A stretch of DNA of 64,000 bases, taken from NCBI GenBank assembly GCA_025024175.1, contig QCXZ01000137.1, forward strand, positions 71,238,680 to 71,302,679, read 5' to 3'. Below, piece by piece: positions 36,093 through 47,644 of this stretch. The stretch is from Rhyzopertha dominica (taxonomy: Eukaryota; Arthropoda; Insecta; Coleoptera; Bostrichidae). Each line of letters opens with the position of its first letter. Within the stretch, counting starts at the first letter, position 1. Position numbers and translations under genes: made by a program. The notes below the pieces were generated by a model. The model was not told the origin of the DNA and ran no database searches. It worked only from the letters and a program-made list of their open reading frames with translations.

Positions 36093-37464
36093 ATACATTA
36101 TAATAAGTTTATTTAAAACCAACATTGTATCGCAACCTTTTGGAGAAAGAAACTATATTTTTTTATGTCATATTAAATGCGCCACCTAGGGGCAATTTAC
36201 GTACTTAATAATATTTTAAATGAAATCTGGGTGTTTAAAAAAGTTTTACCGCAAGACTCTAGCACAATTAATTTCTAAGTTACAGTCACTGTCCAGCTTT
36301 AACTGACCATCCTGTATATACTTAGTACGCTATAGGTCTCTGTTTATAAGAAAAATATATGACATAATATTTCTTGACAGAAGGTATTCGACATTGGCAA
36401 CGGTGCGATCAATTTCATCTATTTACATAAAATATCTCTGAAACACCTAGTGTACCTATATAATACTTGCTATATTGTATAAAAAGGTCCCAACTCAAAG
36501 TTAGAAAGCCCTACAATAAACTTCGCAATTCACTTGTCAGAGTTAGGTTTGTTGATTCCACTCAATATACTCCAACTGAAAGTAAAAAGTTCGAACCAAC
36601 CGACAACTTGAAATGCTTCGATCCAGTTCATATAGCGGAGGTGTCGCAAAGCTGCGGTCAGAAGGGCAGATGTCGCACGCCTTCGTATCAGAATACGTTC
36701 GTTAAGTTCCTCCAATTAACTGTTCTCACATTGCGGTTTGACCGCAAGTTCCTCCCGTCCCTTAATGAAGACGACATACTGCGACCCGCTGACATATCTT
36801 GACAGAACGATTTCAATAATTCCAGGCGATCAGTTGATGAAATACTCCCATCGGCTCGGCTTCCCGTCAGATGCACCTAAGCAGCTGAAAAAAAGCGCGG
36901 ACCCTTGTCGTGCCTTCGGCCCATTTCCTTTGTGCCTCGTACTTTCCCACCACAAAAAGTCCGTTTATCTCGGGAAATGGAAGAAGTTTCGGCTGGCAGC
37001 TGATGATTGTTAGTGGGACTGGACGCTTTTTCCGTGTATGTGAAACCTGAGAGGCGCTAGTGTAAAAAGCGCGCGGAGAAGCAATGGACCGAAAACAATA
37101 GGGATGCTGAGGAGGAATTGCTAATGTTTCTGATGTTCCAGCGCCTCGTTTTGCGTTTCGTTCCGAGACGTTCAGGAATTCTTTCATAAACGGCGCGTTT
37201 AGACGTGTCAAAAAAGCTTAGCTGATGCGCTCGGGATCAAAATAGCGCCTCGGACCATATAAATCAGTTACACAAAACTTTATGCACGATTAATATATTC
37301 AATATTGTCAAAGAGAGAATCTCTTCAATATTTATTTGTATTCAAGTCAACTATGATTCTAAATTGGTCTCATTGGTAATGTCAGAATCAGCATTTTTAT
37401 GTTCATTCTACTTCCCGTGAACGGCGGATTATGCCCTAGTTCAGCAGTTTACGCGTCGTATGTA
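36093..37464. other. Intergenic DNA with a GC-richer island
   Basis: 36590-37230 is visibly richer in G and C than its surroundings and has open frames on both strands, the longest being 114 codons on the minus strand (36867-37211) and 111 on the plus strand (36467-36802). None has a motif I recognise and none is bounded by convincing splice sites. Confidence 0.4.
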
Positions 37465-38126
37465 TGGCTGGGCGATACCATTAGAGAGGTATCAATATTC
37501 GATACCGTTGCAGTATCGATACTACTCAAATGCAACGAAGTACCAAAACTATTGAAGGTAACGAAGTATCGCAAGTATCAAAGTATCGAAGTATCCAAAG
37601 TATCGAAGTACCTAAAGTATCGAATAGGGCTGGCAAGTATCGATATTCGATACCTTCAATATATATGCTGTCAATATTTTGGACGCTTCTATTTTTTTGA
37701 TACGTACTTTTCCAACTTTGCATTGTTTTAATTTTTAATATTTTCATTACTATTAACAACACCGATAGGCAAATTTACAATAGTGACATGACATAAAATA
37801 TTAAGTACTTTAATGCTGCAAAAAGGCGGGATTGTTGTGTAATAGGGCTGTTTTTATTATATCGTGTTAGCATTTTTAAATTGTAGGCAGTGAATATTAT
37901 TAAGAAAAAGACGATAAATGTAAACGCAAAAAGTATGTGTGATATTATATTATAATAGTAATATGCGGTTATGTGGTTAAGCGGTTATCACAGAGGTTAT
38001 TGCCACAAGTGTGTTTTGGTTACCATTACCAGTTCCTTTGTAATAATTATATTGAATATACTCGTTTGCGAACCCATCTGTGTTTCATTACGCGATACAG
38101 ACGAGTATCTTATAATAGCAAGTACT

Positions 38127-38566
38127 TTAAAATGCATGTCTATGCTGTGCTGTCTGCACCTCAACCAACTGCAGATAGATCTATTTCGCTGTCATTACAG
38201 CTCATCAGTGCAGTTTAGGTCTAGTGTAGACAGCACGGCATAGAACTAGTTTTGCTTATAAACCAAAGCAATGGTATGATGTAAGTAAGAATTTAGGATG
38301 GCAATGCCATCTGCCAGCATTACACTGACATGATGACAAAGCCACCTAGCTGCCTTAACGGGTACTACTTCCTAAAGGAAGTGACCTGTAGCCTGACAAA
38401 TTGGCATGCAACTGCATACTTCAATTTGACAGCAGGCCCCCACGGCACTTTTTGCTAGCGGGCTACAGGTCACTTCCTTTAGGAAGTAGTACCCGTTAAG
38501 GCAGCTAGGTGACTTTGTCATCATGTCAGTGTAATGCTGGCAGATGGCATTGCCATCCTAAATTCT
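38127..38566 (-). mobile_element. Hammerhead/foldback element, best preserved single copy
   Basis: 440 bp between 14-bp direct repeats TAATAGCAAGTACT (38113-38126, 38567-38580; the repeat may share a base or two with the element end). One end is a ribozyme head (38131-38285). The rest is a hairpin of arms 38286-38394 and 38461-38568 around a 66-nt loop. In sense orientation (minus) the ribozyme lies at the 3' end, followed by GACATGCATTTTAA. No ORF and no recognisable pol III boxes. The long, variable flanking duplications fit target-primed retroposition better than cut-and-paste. Confidence 0.85.
38138..38245 (-). ncRNA. Type I hammerhead ribozyme, family 1 copy c
   Basis: Core CTGATGA is the complement of 38212-38218 and GAAA the complement of 38184-38187. 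Cleavage is predicted between 38174 and 38173 on the minus strand. Helices are as in copy a: GCTGT/ACAGC, ATAGATCTAT, CTGCA/TGCAG and a long outer helix (GTCTATGC.GTGCTGTCT with its complement). Confidence 0.88.
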
Positions 38567-38660
38567 TAATAGCAAGTACTGTTCATTTTCGCCATATGCA
38601 AAGCCACACTAGCGCCACCAACGGTCGATAAACTCTCCTATACCTTGGATGCTGCAATAC

Positions 38661-39908
38661 TAGTGATGTCAAATCCGATTACTTTTATGTAATCGCGATT
38701 ACTCGTTACTGGTATAACTAGTAATCATTACTTCGTACTCGTTAACGATTACTCAGCGGTAACACATTCGTGTTGCCATTTCAGAATACGGGAGGAGTAC
38801 GTTACAGTCTTGCACTAATAATCGTTATTCGTAAAGTAACCGCGGTTACGGAAGGTACTGTATTCCACGCGAACACGTACGATTATTGCAGCTGCGTTTG
38901 AAATTTAATAAGTAGGTACCTACTTTAAAACGGAGGCGCATAAAAATTATGAAGTTTTTATGTAATTATATATAATTAAAAATAAAAGCAATGAGAATTA
39001 GTAGGTACACCTTTTTGTGCAAAAAAAATAACCAAAGAAGTACAACGGCAAATGTAAATAATATTGTTAGAGTAAAAATGAAAGGTAGGTATATATGCAA
39101 ATAATGCACATAAAATGGTTCACTCATTTTTTTTTCGATGTAATTATAGAAACAGCGTTATTACATCAGTAATTGACATGGGATTTCCTACATTATTCTT
39201 ATTATAACTATTATTTTGCCGTCAACAAGATTAATTTTGGTGTTAAGGAGATAAAAAAGTTCTATCAAATATATACACATTAAGCAAATGCGTCAGTAAT
39301 AACTGGAGTATTTTTCGTTAATGGTATTCTTGTATTTAAAAGAAAAAACACACATTAAGGATACCACAAACTAGATTATTATATGCGTTTAATAAGGCGC
39401 TAACAATATTTATTATATTAATAATTATTTTTGGTGTAGGTAGTAAGATTTTGTCAGACGGTTTCACTTTTACTGTAACAGAAGCAGAGCAAATAATTAT
39501 TAAATGCTGATGGAAAAACAAAATTAACAACATTCACCTGGACCATAATATTTTTAAACTTATTTCTCAACGCGACCTTTAGAATCTTTATTTTGTAAGC
39601 TAAAAGACTAAAAACCTACTTTTCCCCGCATTTAACTACCTTCTAATTTATCTACAATCGATCCACGTATCTTACTTCAGTCGTTACCTATCGAATCCGA
39701 ACCGACTTTTTTCTTACTCGTTATTCGTCGTAGTCGTTACTCGCTACCGCATGACTGTGCTGTGCTGCGGCACTGCAGAATATCGGTATACGAACAGTAA
39801 TCGTAGTAATCGTGTAACGACTACTGTTCACAATTGGTAATCGATTACTTCGATTCTTGTGAAGTAACGATTACTGAGTAACGAATCATTACAATATTGA
39901 CAACACTA
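38661..39908. mobile_element. Non-autonomous hAT element nested in the GATAC-rich element
   Basis: Perfect 8-bp target duplication TGCAATAC (38653-38660, 39909-39916). Termini TAGTGATGTCAA and the complement of TAGTGTTGTCAA. Subterminal zones are dense in GTAATCG/CGATTAC and GTAACGATTACT motifs on both sides, as in hAT elements with many transposase sites. The interior has no transposase frame. Confidence 0.88.
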
Positions 39909-40260
39909 TGCAATACCTATGAAGCTTCTCATACTTTAAATTAGTGCAATACTCGATTTTCAACACATTTGATACTTTCAATACCTTTGCATACATTTAA
40001 TAATTGAATACCACAACAAAGTGGTATCGACACTCGATACAGGCAGAGGTAACGATACTTTGAGTAAGTATCGATAATCTGCCCAGCCCAGATCAATGCT
40101 TCGATATTTTCAATATATTTTGTACTTTCAGTACTTCAGATAATTTTGAATACTATCGATACTTTTCAATACTTTCGGACTTCGGTACTTTTGAATACAT
40201 TCGATACTTAAATACTTTTTATTACTTTCGATACTTTTGAATGTGGTATCGATCTAAAAC

Positions 40261-41985
40261 CCCAGGCAGGAGCTGATCCTTAAGCAACAATGTAATTTCC
40301 ATCAATCCTTGCCCAAAAACTTTTGGTTTATTAATGTTTTATTACTTACTTTATGTACCCATGTTTCGTTAAAGATTTATTTTAATTTTGTTAATAAATT
40401 GTTATGTTAAAACTCCCTAAGTCTTATCACTCCTGCCCTTGTCCCAAGTTCTGTTTCAGGTACTAACCTTCGACAACGCAAACAGCTCGCACCCTAAACT
40501 CCAGGGTGCGATAATATTTAAAATAAATTATAATATAGCCTATTGTCCTTTTCAAAAGAAATACCTACCCTACATTTCATATTTACGATGGATATACAAT
40601 GGCACAATATCACAGAAACGCGTATGTATAGGTAATAGGGATTAAACAGATTGATAGTTCATTTGATGTTTGAGCAGTCGGTTTTTAAAGCGATAAACAG
40701 AATTATGATAATTGAAACTGAAGAAGCCACCGAACAGTAAACCTGCTGCCGCAACATAAACATGACTAAACTGTATTGTAAATATCAAAATTTAGATAAG
40801 AGTTTGAATAAGCCCATAGCTTTGTGTTTATTTTTAATTTTTGACGTTGGGTCATAATAATGTAATAACGCCCACGGGCTATAAAAACACATTTTTTTCA
40901 TTCATTAATGAAAAGTTTAGAGTGTCCTTTTAATTTGAAAAGTGCCAGTTTAATGCATGCAGTGCAAAGACAACTTTATTTTTCGCACTAGTGACAAATT
41001 AACGTCAAAATCAAAATTTTTTATTTATTATTAAAACTTTTTACATATTTATAGCACAATTTTTAAAAGTACAATTTCTTTTTATTTTCGAAAGAATTGT
41101 CCACGTAGCCTTTGACCACAGTGGCTGATTTCCATACCCCGTGTGACGCTTGAGAGTCAAAATATCTACTCCTGAATCCACTTATATTGTGGCCGAAGAC
41201 CCTCTAAAACAATGTCCAGTCCAGTGTACCCCTCTGGGCCAGGCAATTTAAGGAAACTAGCAACATTTTTGGGGATAAAATTCATTAACATAACTCTTTC
41301 AGATTGTTGAGAACACCGTTTGATAATACAAAAACATGCTTTCACGTATGTTTTATTTTAACTAATGTATTTGGTTTCGTGTTACATGACTGATATTCTA
41401 AGCCGAAGGAGCGCATCTAAATACTAAACAAGCGTGCAAAGGTCAATATTTTGGCTACACTAAACCGTTTAAACCCGTTCTAATGCACTACCTCAAATTG
41501 TGCAATGCTCTAAGGATCAATGTCTTATTAACCGTTATTGTACCGAATGTCTATAAAATAAAACGCATAAAATTCAAAATGGGGGTTATTTGCGAAAATT
41601 CGAAAAAATGCTGAAACTTGAACTTATGATTTTAAAAAAGCTTTATTTTGAGACGATTGAAATAGAGCAGACTGTTACTAGATATGCTGCCCTAATAGCA
41701 TCATATGAATTTTTTGTCATTCCAGCCCTTATTATGTAAGGAATTCAAGCACTATACATTTGGAATTTAAAAAAGCAATCAAAAATTAGAATTGAAAAAA
41801 TATTTTTAATACGTGCACAAAATGATCAAAAATAACATAGGGAAGTAGGCAAGCAAATGTTCAAAGTACGATCAGTCAATTTATAATTTAGCACACCTAA
41901 TCGATTGTTCGAGTGAGTAACATGGGTAAGCATTTGTGGAATATCTTGATTTAACGAAGACACTAAGAATAACAATACATGAGCA
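40261..41985. other. Intergenic DNA, nothing firmly recognised
   Basis: No supported gene. The part at 40990-41260 has the look of a transposon 3' untranslated region, but no partner copy or domain supports this. Confidence 0.4.
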
Positions 41986-41989
41986 TCGA

Positions 41990-42430
41990 CACGCCTTAAG
42001 CCTAAATGTTGGTTTAGATACGTGGACGACACTTTCGCCGTCTGGCCGCATGGAGAACAGAATATAAGAGGGTTCATGGACCATCTAAACAGCATCCACA
42101 ACGGCATACAATTCCTGGACGTGATTCACGTGCGTCATCACCCCGCCCAAAAACAAGGAGTCATCAACACGGTAATACAACGAGCGAAGCAGAGCAGTAC
42201 AGAAGAACGGGTATCCTAAGGCACGGANTTAGAAGGCTATCAACATGCAACCACAGAGACAATATCGGACGGTTGCTCAGAAGACATCAGATAAATGCTA
42301 CATCATCAAATTCGAGGACGCACAAATGCTGCCAAGGGAAGCGAAATATTGCCATCAAAATCCAGAAGAATCCTCACAATTACAACCGAGGCCGAGGCAC
42401 CTAACTACCTGGAATCTGGAAATCGGTCAT
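41990..42430 (+). pseudogene. Penelope-like element reverse transcriptase relic
   Basis: The frame from about 41993 reads KPKCWFRYVDDTFAVWPHG, then MDHLNSIHNGIQF, then FLDV and HHPAQKQGVINTVIQRA. These are the catalytic YVDD motif and following conserved blocks of Penelope-type reverse transcriptases. Between IQF and the HHP block a stretch is deleted, the frame stops at about 42219, and only scraps follow (EDAQMLPREAKYCHQ, TWNLEIGHV), matching the region after RT. A TATAAATACC box (about 42470) and a hammerhead-like motif (42513) follow at typical terminal-repeat distance. Dead copy. Confidence 0.82.
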
Positions 42431-42509
42431 GTGTAACAAAGCTCACACATCAGTGAACCAGACGGGTATAAATACCAGAACAGATTAGGACACTTCAATT
42501 GCACAGCTA

Positions 42510-42546
42510 CTTCTGAGGAAGACGCCTACATGAGTGTCGAAACTTG
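42510..42546 (+). ncRNA. Hammerhead-like motif at the end of the PLE relic, cleavage site lost
   Basis: CTGAGGA (42513-42519) and GAAAC (42539-42543) with the same intervening sequence as 19134-19164 except three changes. The expected ACGTC is AACTTG here, so helix III and the cleavage triplet are destroyed. Helix II is weakened by GACGC against GTGTC. Confidence 0.55.
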
Positions 42547-42579
42547 ATTTCTTGTTTAGTGTATCCCATACATTATCAA

Positions 42580-42830
42580 AAAGATCTATCACGAAATGTA
42601 TTCAAACATTAAAAGCGAAATTGTAACACAATACTCAAATTTTGCCAAGAGGGTCGAATACAACATCCGTCAGGAGCCTAAAGATCTCTGGAATTATATG
42701 AATTGGTGGCAAATTCAACATATGGGACGATCACAAATCTCATGCATGATGGATCTAAACAAATCAGGAACAATTTGCTATTAACATGTTTGGCTCCATC
42801 TTTTTGAAGCACCCTGTGTAACAGTGATAG
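42580..42830 (+). pseudogene. LINE ORF2 fragment, linker region before RT
   Basis: The frame reads EMYSNIKSEIVTQYSNFAKR, then EPKDLWNYMNW, then after one frame break NMFGSIFLKHPV. This matches the linker between endonuclease and reverse transcriptase in Jockey/CR1-type LINEs (the patterns Y..Y...E..I...PK.FW.Y and ..FA..F.SV). Truncated at both sides and frameshifted. Confidence 0.65.
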
Positions 42831-43897
42831 ACCAAGTACTGTAATGGGGAACAGGCAATACTCTAGTTTTTTGTTCTTGTAGTATTTTGTTGTGCAACTA
42901 TTCCCATTCCATTAGAATTCCCTCTGCAGTCCTTCCTAACGAATGTATTGTTTCATCTAAATATGCCCTCATTTCCCTTAGTTAATCTAGCGAGAACGAA
43001 TATTTTTATCCCGGAAGGAATTAAAAACGCAGGCATAGCTAACTTAATTAACGTTTATTTTGTCTCAGATGCATGGATCCTAATGATCCGTAACGACATG
43101 TGTTACGCTGCTCTAAACTGCGATCAAAGATTTAAATTTAGTGATCATTTTTTCCTAATTCCTGCACTCTGTTTTAGTGTGGGCTTCAGTAGACGCTTAT
43201 CATGGCTGCAGACTTTTTGTGTAGATGTGGTAAATACAAATATTTTTGCGCATTGTTCTAGTGTCATTTGCGGGTCGCCGAATCCAACTATTTCTTACAG
43301 AAGACTTTCAAGGTTAATGTTTACGTGTCGCTTCTTATACCTATACCAATGTAAGCGTCTCCCAAAAATACTTTGCAATATTAAGTGCACTGACTTGTTC
43401 TTACCTTATCTTTTGCACGACCCCACCATTTAATACTTTTGTGACACTTTTTATCTATATTTTAGCGTTTTTCTCCTTCTGATATTTTATTTTCACCTTC
43501 GTTTCGTAGTTTTCGTACTTATTTACTAGTTTTACTATGAAGTTATTCCACTGTCTCTTATTTAAAGGCATACATCATATCTGTGCATTTTAACGATAAG
43601 TACATATTTTTTTAATGTGTTAATTATCAAAATTCGTTTTATTATTACTCCAATAATTGTTTTCACAATTTGTAATTTATAGTACACAAATGCTTCTTAG
43701 TTCACTTATTTGTCTTGCAATAGCTGAATGCAAAATAAATATGAAGGTATTAAACAGGAGAAGAGAAAATTAGGTCAAATAAAAATTAAATATAATAAAG
43801 AAAAGACCAAAAGTGTGTGAATCAATGAAACTTGCAGTATAGAGAAGACAGTAAACGATTAAAGACAGTATAAATGAAGCTTCGGAGGCAACTATAA
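42831..43897. other. Intergenic DNA, nothing recognised
   Basis: The plus-strand frame 42948-43433 (161 codons) is the longest open stretch here. It is Cys/Phe/Leu-rich with no motif I recognise, and AT-rich sequence of this length can stay open by chance. Confidence 0.4.
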
Positions 43898-43905
43898 GGT
43901 ATAAA

Positions 43906-44542
43906 ATGGTGCTGTCAGTAGTTACGGTTAACCGGTTAAATATCATAAGATTAACCATAATATAAGTGACCTTATAATAACCGGTTGAAAAATTTCCGGC
44001 TAAGAAACCGGTAAAAAAACTAAACGGTTATAAAATTGGTTTAAATTAACCAGTTATAAAACCGGTTAAACGGTTATAAATAATTCGTTCAAGCGTGTGC
44101 AAGGCGCTAACGATAGCAGCCGAAGACTTAATTTTAATATTTTAAATCAAATTATCAAAACCTTCTGTGTTTAACGAATAGCTCTTATAATTGATTGGAA
44201 ATTAATAGGTTCATCGCGTTCGACTAACCGCACAGGTTAAACAATAGAACCGTTAAAACCCACGGTTTTATAATTTCTATGAAAAACCGGTTTCCTAATC
44301 GCTTAAACTCTTATTAACTGTTGAATAGCACAGCCGTGATAATTGACAGTGTTATTTAAACCCTTAAAATTAGTAAATGATCACTGCAAATGTCTGCGTT
44401 TTGTAATAGAAAAGATCCTATGTATAAATGTAAAGGACTTGTTAATCGGTTGCCATAAACAGGTTCAGCTTAACCGGTTTGATCAGTTTAAATTTGTTAT
44501 AACCGCCAAACCGGTCACAGCGATCGCTACTGCCAGCACACT
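43906..44542. mobile_element. AACCGGTTAA-rich non-autonomous hAT-like element
   Basis: The termini GGTGCTGTCAGTAG and the complement of GTGTGCTGGCAGTAG form imperfect inverted repeats. Flanks GGTATAAA (43898-43905) and AGTATAAA (44543-44550) agree at seven of eight bases, a hAT-sized duplication. Subterminal sequence is packed with AACCGGTTA variants in both orientations. A related truncated copy is at 35790-36092. Confidence 0.7.
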
Positions 44543-44550
44543 AGTATAAA

Positions 44551-47500
44551 CAAAAAGAACTAAGCAGCCACCGCTTTGATTATGAGGGTTTAGGTCTAAA
44601 AAAATAGTGCAACGCAAAGCTACCTAGCAACAAAAAAATTAAAGTAATAATTATGTTTACAGGGAAAAAAAGAAAAAAGCTTCAAATCTTTGTACAAGAC
44701 ATCGTATAGTAATACTAAAATTGGATTTATTTGCGTATGGGAGGGAGAGNCAATTGTTAATATTAGGAAAGAAAGGTAGAAAAATAACATTTATAATAAT
44801 CATACAGCAAGAAATAAAAACTGAATATATATAGAAAAAAAACGAAAGTAAGAGCAGAAAAAGGAAGAGGGACCAAATAGGTCCTGCTTAATGTAACTGC
44901 CGACCATCTTCTTACTAGCAAGAAACATTACTGACGTGACAGAGGTCACAATGAGAAAATCCAGGACATTTGTAAGAGCGACGCAAAAGAAAAAGAAAAT
45001 AAAAGTTAGAACTATTTTTCTGGGTCAGGCGATACAAGAATTGATGAAATAGGAACAATCAATGACAATCTGATGCAAGTTATTGTTACTTGTTCAAGAT
45101 GGGAGTTCAGAGTAACAAACTGCAATAATTAACTTGGGGGTGTAAACGGGAAAGTTTTTTAGTTTCTCGAGAAAAATCTGGTGATGATGGCAAAAAAAAT
45201 AGAGCATCACCTGAGTGGGATAGTGCTTAAAATTTTATAATTTCAAATAAAAAGCTATCTATTATAACTGTTTCGTAAATTGTAACTATTCAATAAGGAA
45301 AATACGCTAGTAGTACGTTAACAATTTTTCGTTTAGTTATATAATGCCTACCCAAGGTATACATCACCATGAGATTCTTCTTTAAAAAGAAAAAACTTTT
45401 CCGTTTAAATCAATACTCTAGAATTTTACATTAAATAAACATAGTTATTGCAGACTGTTAGCGCAAACATCCTGTATTACTACAGTAAAAAATATAAGAC
45501 GATAAACACAAAGTACATGGAACGTACGCATTTTAAGAATTAAACCCCGGTATAAAATGCCAGGGCAACGAATCATGAAATGGATGATATAGTGGAAAAA
45601 CATAACATTGTCATAGTTAGAGAAGTGATAAGAATGTGACATTGACATACACATTACAAGAGAGTTGAATGAAATGTACTAGGGATTATTACTGAATGAA
45701 AGACTATGTGTGGTAGTCACAAAGGCCACATAATGGATTAAAGCACTATAAACACATCAGGACCTTCAAGAACTAGAGGTAGACGAATGAAGCAAGAAAC
45801 AGAAGCACAATATGGACTTATCTTCATTATTCAAGGGATCATTAGAGTTACTGATTATTAGGACAGCTATTTACAAGGTAATGTATTCGCTTACAATAAT
45901 AAATAATATTATTTGTATATGCTGAATGATTTTAAAGTTGCACTCATGAAATATTCAGAATTAGCTTGTTTCCAAGCTACCCAATTAATTATTTGATTGC
46001 TTCAGTAAGTAGCTTCGCGGAATCTGATCGTCCTTAAAAAATACTTTGTTCGTCTAATTAACGAAATTGATTGGACACAGAACGTAATTATTACAGCCCC
46101 ATTACATACAGTGCATGGGAAAGACAGAAACTACTCTAGTGATCCCTACAATCGTGGTAATCTATATATCTATCGTCTAATGAGGTTATTCGAAGTCGTC
46201 ATTGATGTTTCTATAAATATCATACCCACTCCACCATACAATTAAAAACTTGTAACTGTCACGGTTTCGAAGGAAGTTCTAAATATAAGTGCATAAATCA
46301 ACGACGTACTTTCAAAACACTTCTGTTTAGTTAGCCAATAGCATCACTTATGATAGCAACATAAACACACCTAAAAAGTAACGTAATAACAAAATACACT
46401 CTTCTCTAATTCCCTAGTGGCTCACTAAATTATATACCTTTTACAGCATTTTGTTTTTACTCGTATTTATATATTTTAATGCTTTTATAAAACACGAATG
46501 TGTGCATGACAAATGTAAATTAATGAAAGTGTTGACTGAACATTTGGTACTTTGGTGGCGTATAATGGGATTATTAAAAAATATTTTGTTGCACGTTGGT
46601 ATTGCAAACAAACGACTCTTCATAGCAGCAAATTGGGCTCTAAAATTGTTAGTTGCGCAGTATAGATTACAATCATTTTCTAACTGATATCATTTAAGTG
46701 GAAGTTGAATTAATAAAACATATTTATTTAGCCAGTTTGAAACAAGACCGTACTTAATCAAATCTAAGAACTTAAGTAAGTGCACAAAATGTTATTTTAG
46801 CCTAATCATTCAAGAATAACTCACCAGTGCACGTTACAACTGCCTTGAAGAAGCAATACGAAGAAGCAATAAACCAATGAAGCCTGTTCACAAATTAATT
46901 TTTCCCACCAATGAACCAACACATATTCAGTCAGTACACCACGTCGTAGAGAAAGTTTCAAAAAAGCCGCTCGAAATTCAACTTTTGATACCCGCTCCTG
47001 CTGAAAACACGCTGATCGCGTAGTCGTCGTTTCAGGACTACAGGCGTCAAGGAACGTGCCAGCGCCCCGACGACTGCAGCATGACTAAAGCAGAACGGAA
47101 AACGCTGTCTGGGCTACTCCCGCTAGTGTAGTTGAATCGAGCGACAATAAAACGTGGAAACACCGCGGCACAGACCAACAAGGTAGAAAATATAAAATGC
47201 TAATCAACCGGCTAGGGGGTTTGTGATTAGCGGTTTTTAATGCAAACACTGCATCAGTTGGTTCAATAACAAGCTGACGAGCAAACATTCTGGTCAATTT
47301 CAGCACAGTATTTGAGTAAATTCACGGAGAACTTCATGGATGTCAGAAATTTTATTCGACAGAATACAAAACGAATTTTTATCATTAATTTATAAAAGGG
47401 TTTGTCCTTTTACTGCTTGGAAGTGTTTATTTCATAATTTTCCTGTTAGAGGCTTTGGCACAATATTGGGTGGTTCTATAATAAATGTTGGTTAGTCCTT

Positions 47501-47636
47501 GCAAAATTAAAATACATTTTTTTATTTTACATTTTTAGTGAAGTGACTATGAAACGGAATATTGTGTTTTCTAAAGTTGGTATCTAAACAAACTTCAACT
47601 TGTAGTTGTCAATAGTTATTAATCGAAATATGCACA
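44551..47636. other. Intergenic DNA, nothing recognised
   Basis: Three kilobases with only spurious short frames. A slightly GC-richer patch lies at 46980-47180. Confidence 0.5.
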
Positions 47637-47644
47637 TATATATG

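Larger units (their letters stand above)
37465..40260. mobile_element. GATAC-rich inverted-repeat element (probable hAT) with nested insertions
   Basis: Both flanks are built from AGTATCGA/TCGATACT motifs in opposite orientation. GGCTGGGCGATACC near 37467 is mirrored by the complement of GGGCTGGGCAGATTATCG near 40072-40090, and a further AGTATC block runs to about 40256. The exact ends and target duplication could not be fixed. The interior holds a family 1 ribozyme element (38127-38566) and a hAT element (38661-39908), both with clean target duplications, so this element is the older host. Confidence 0.55.

Noticed and set aside
36590..37230. GC-richer island with frames on both strands as a host gene
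   Set aside because: Overlapping frames on opposite strands and no motif in any of them. Composition alone is not enough.
38286..38568. Ribozyme family as a classical TIR transposon or MITE
   Set aside because: The inverted arms are not at both outer ends (one end is the ribozyme head), and flanking duplications vary from 10 to 14 bp.
42948..43433. 161-codon plus-strand frame as a gene
   Set aside because: Composition is Cys/Phe-rich with no motif and there are no neighbouring exon signals.
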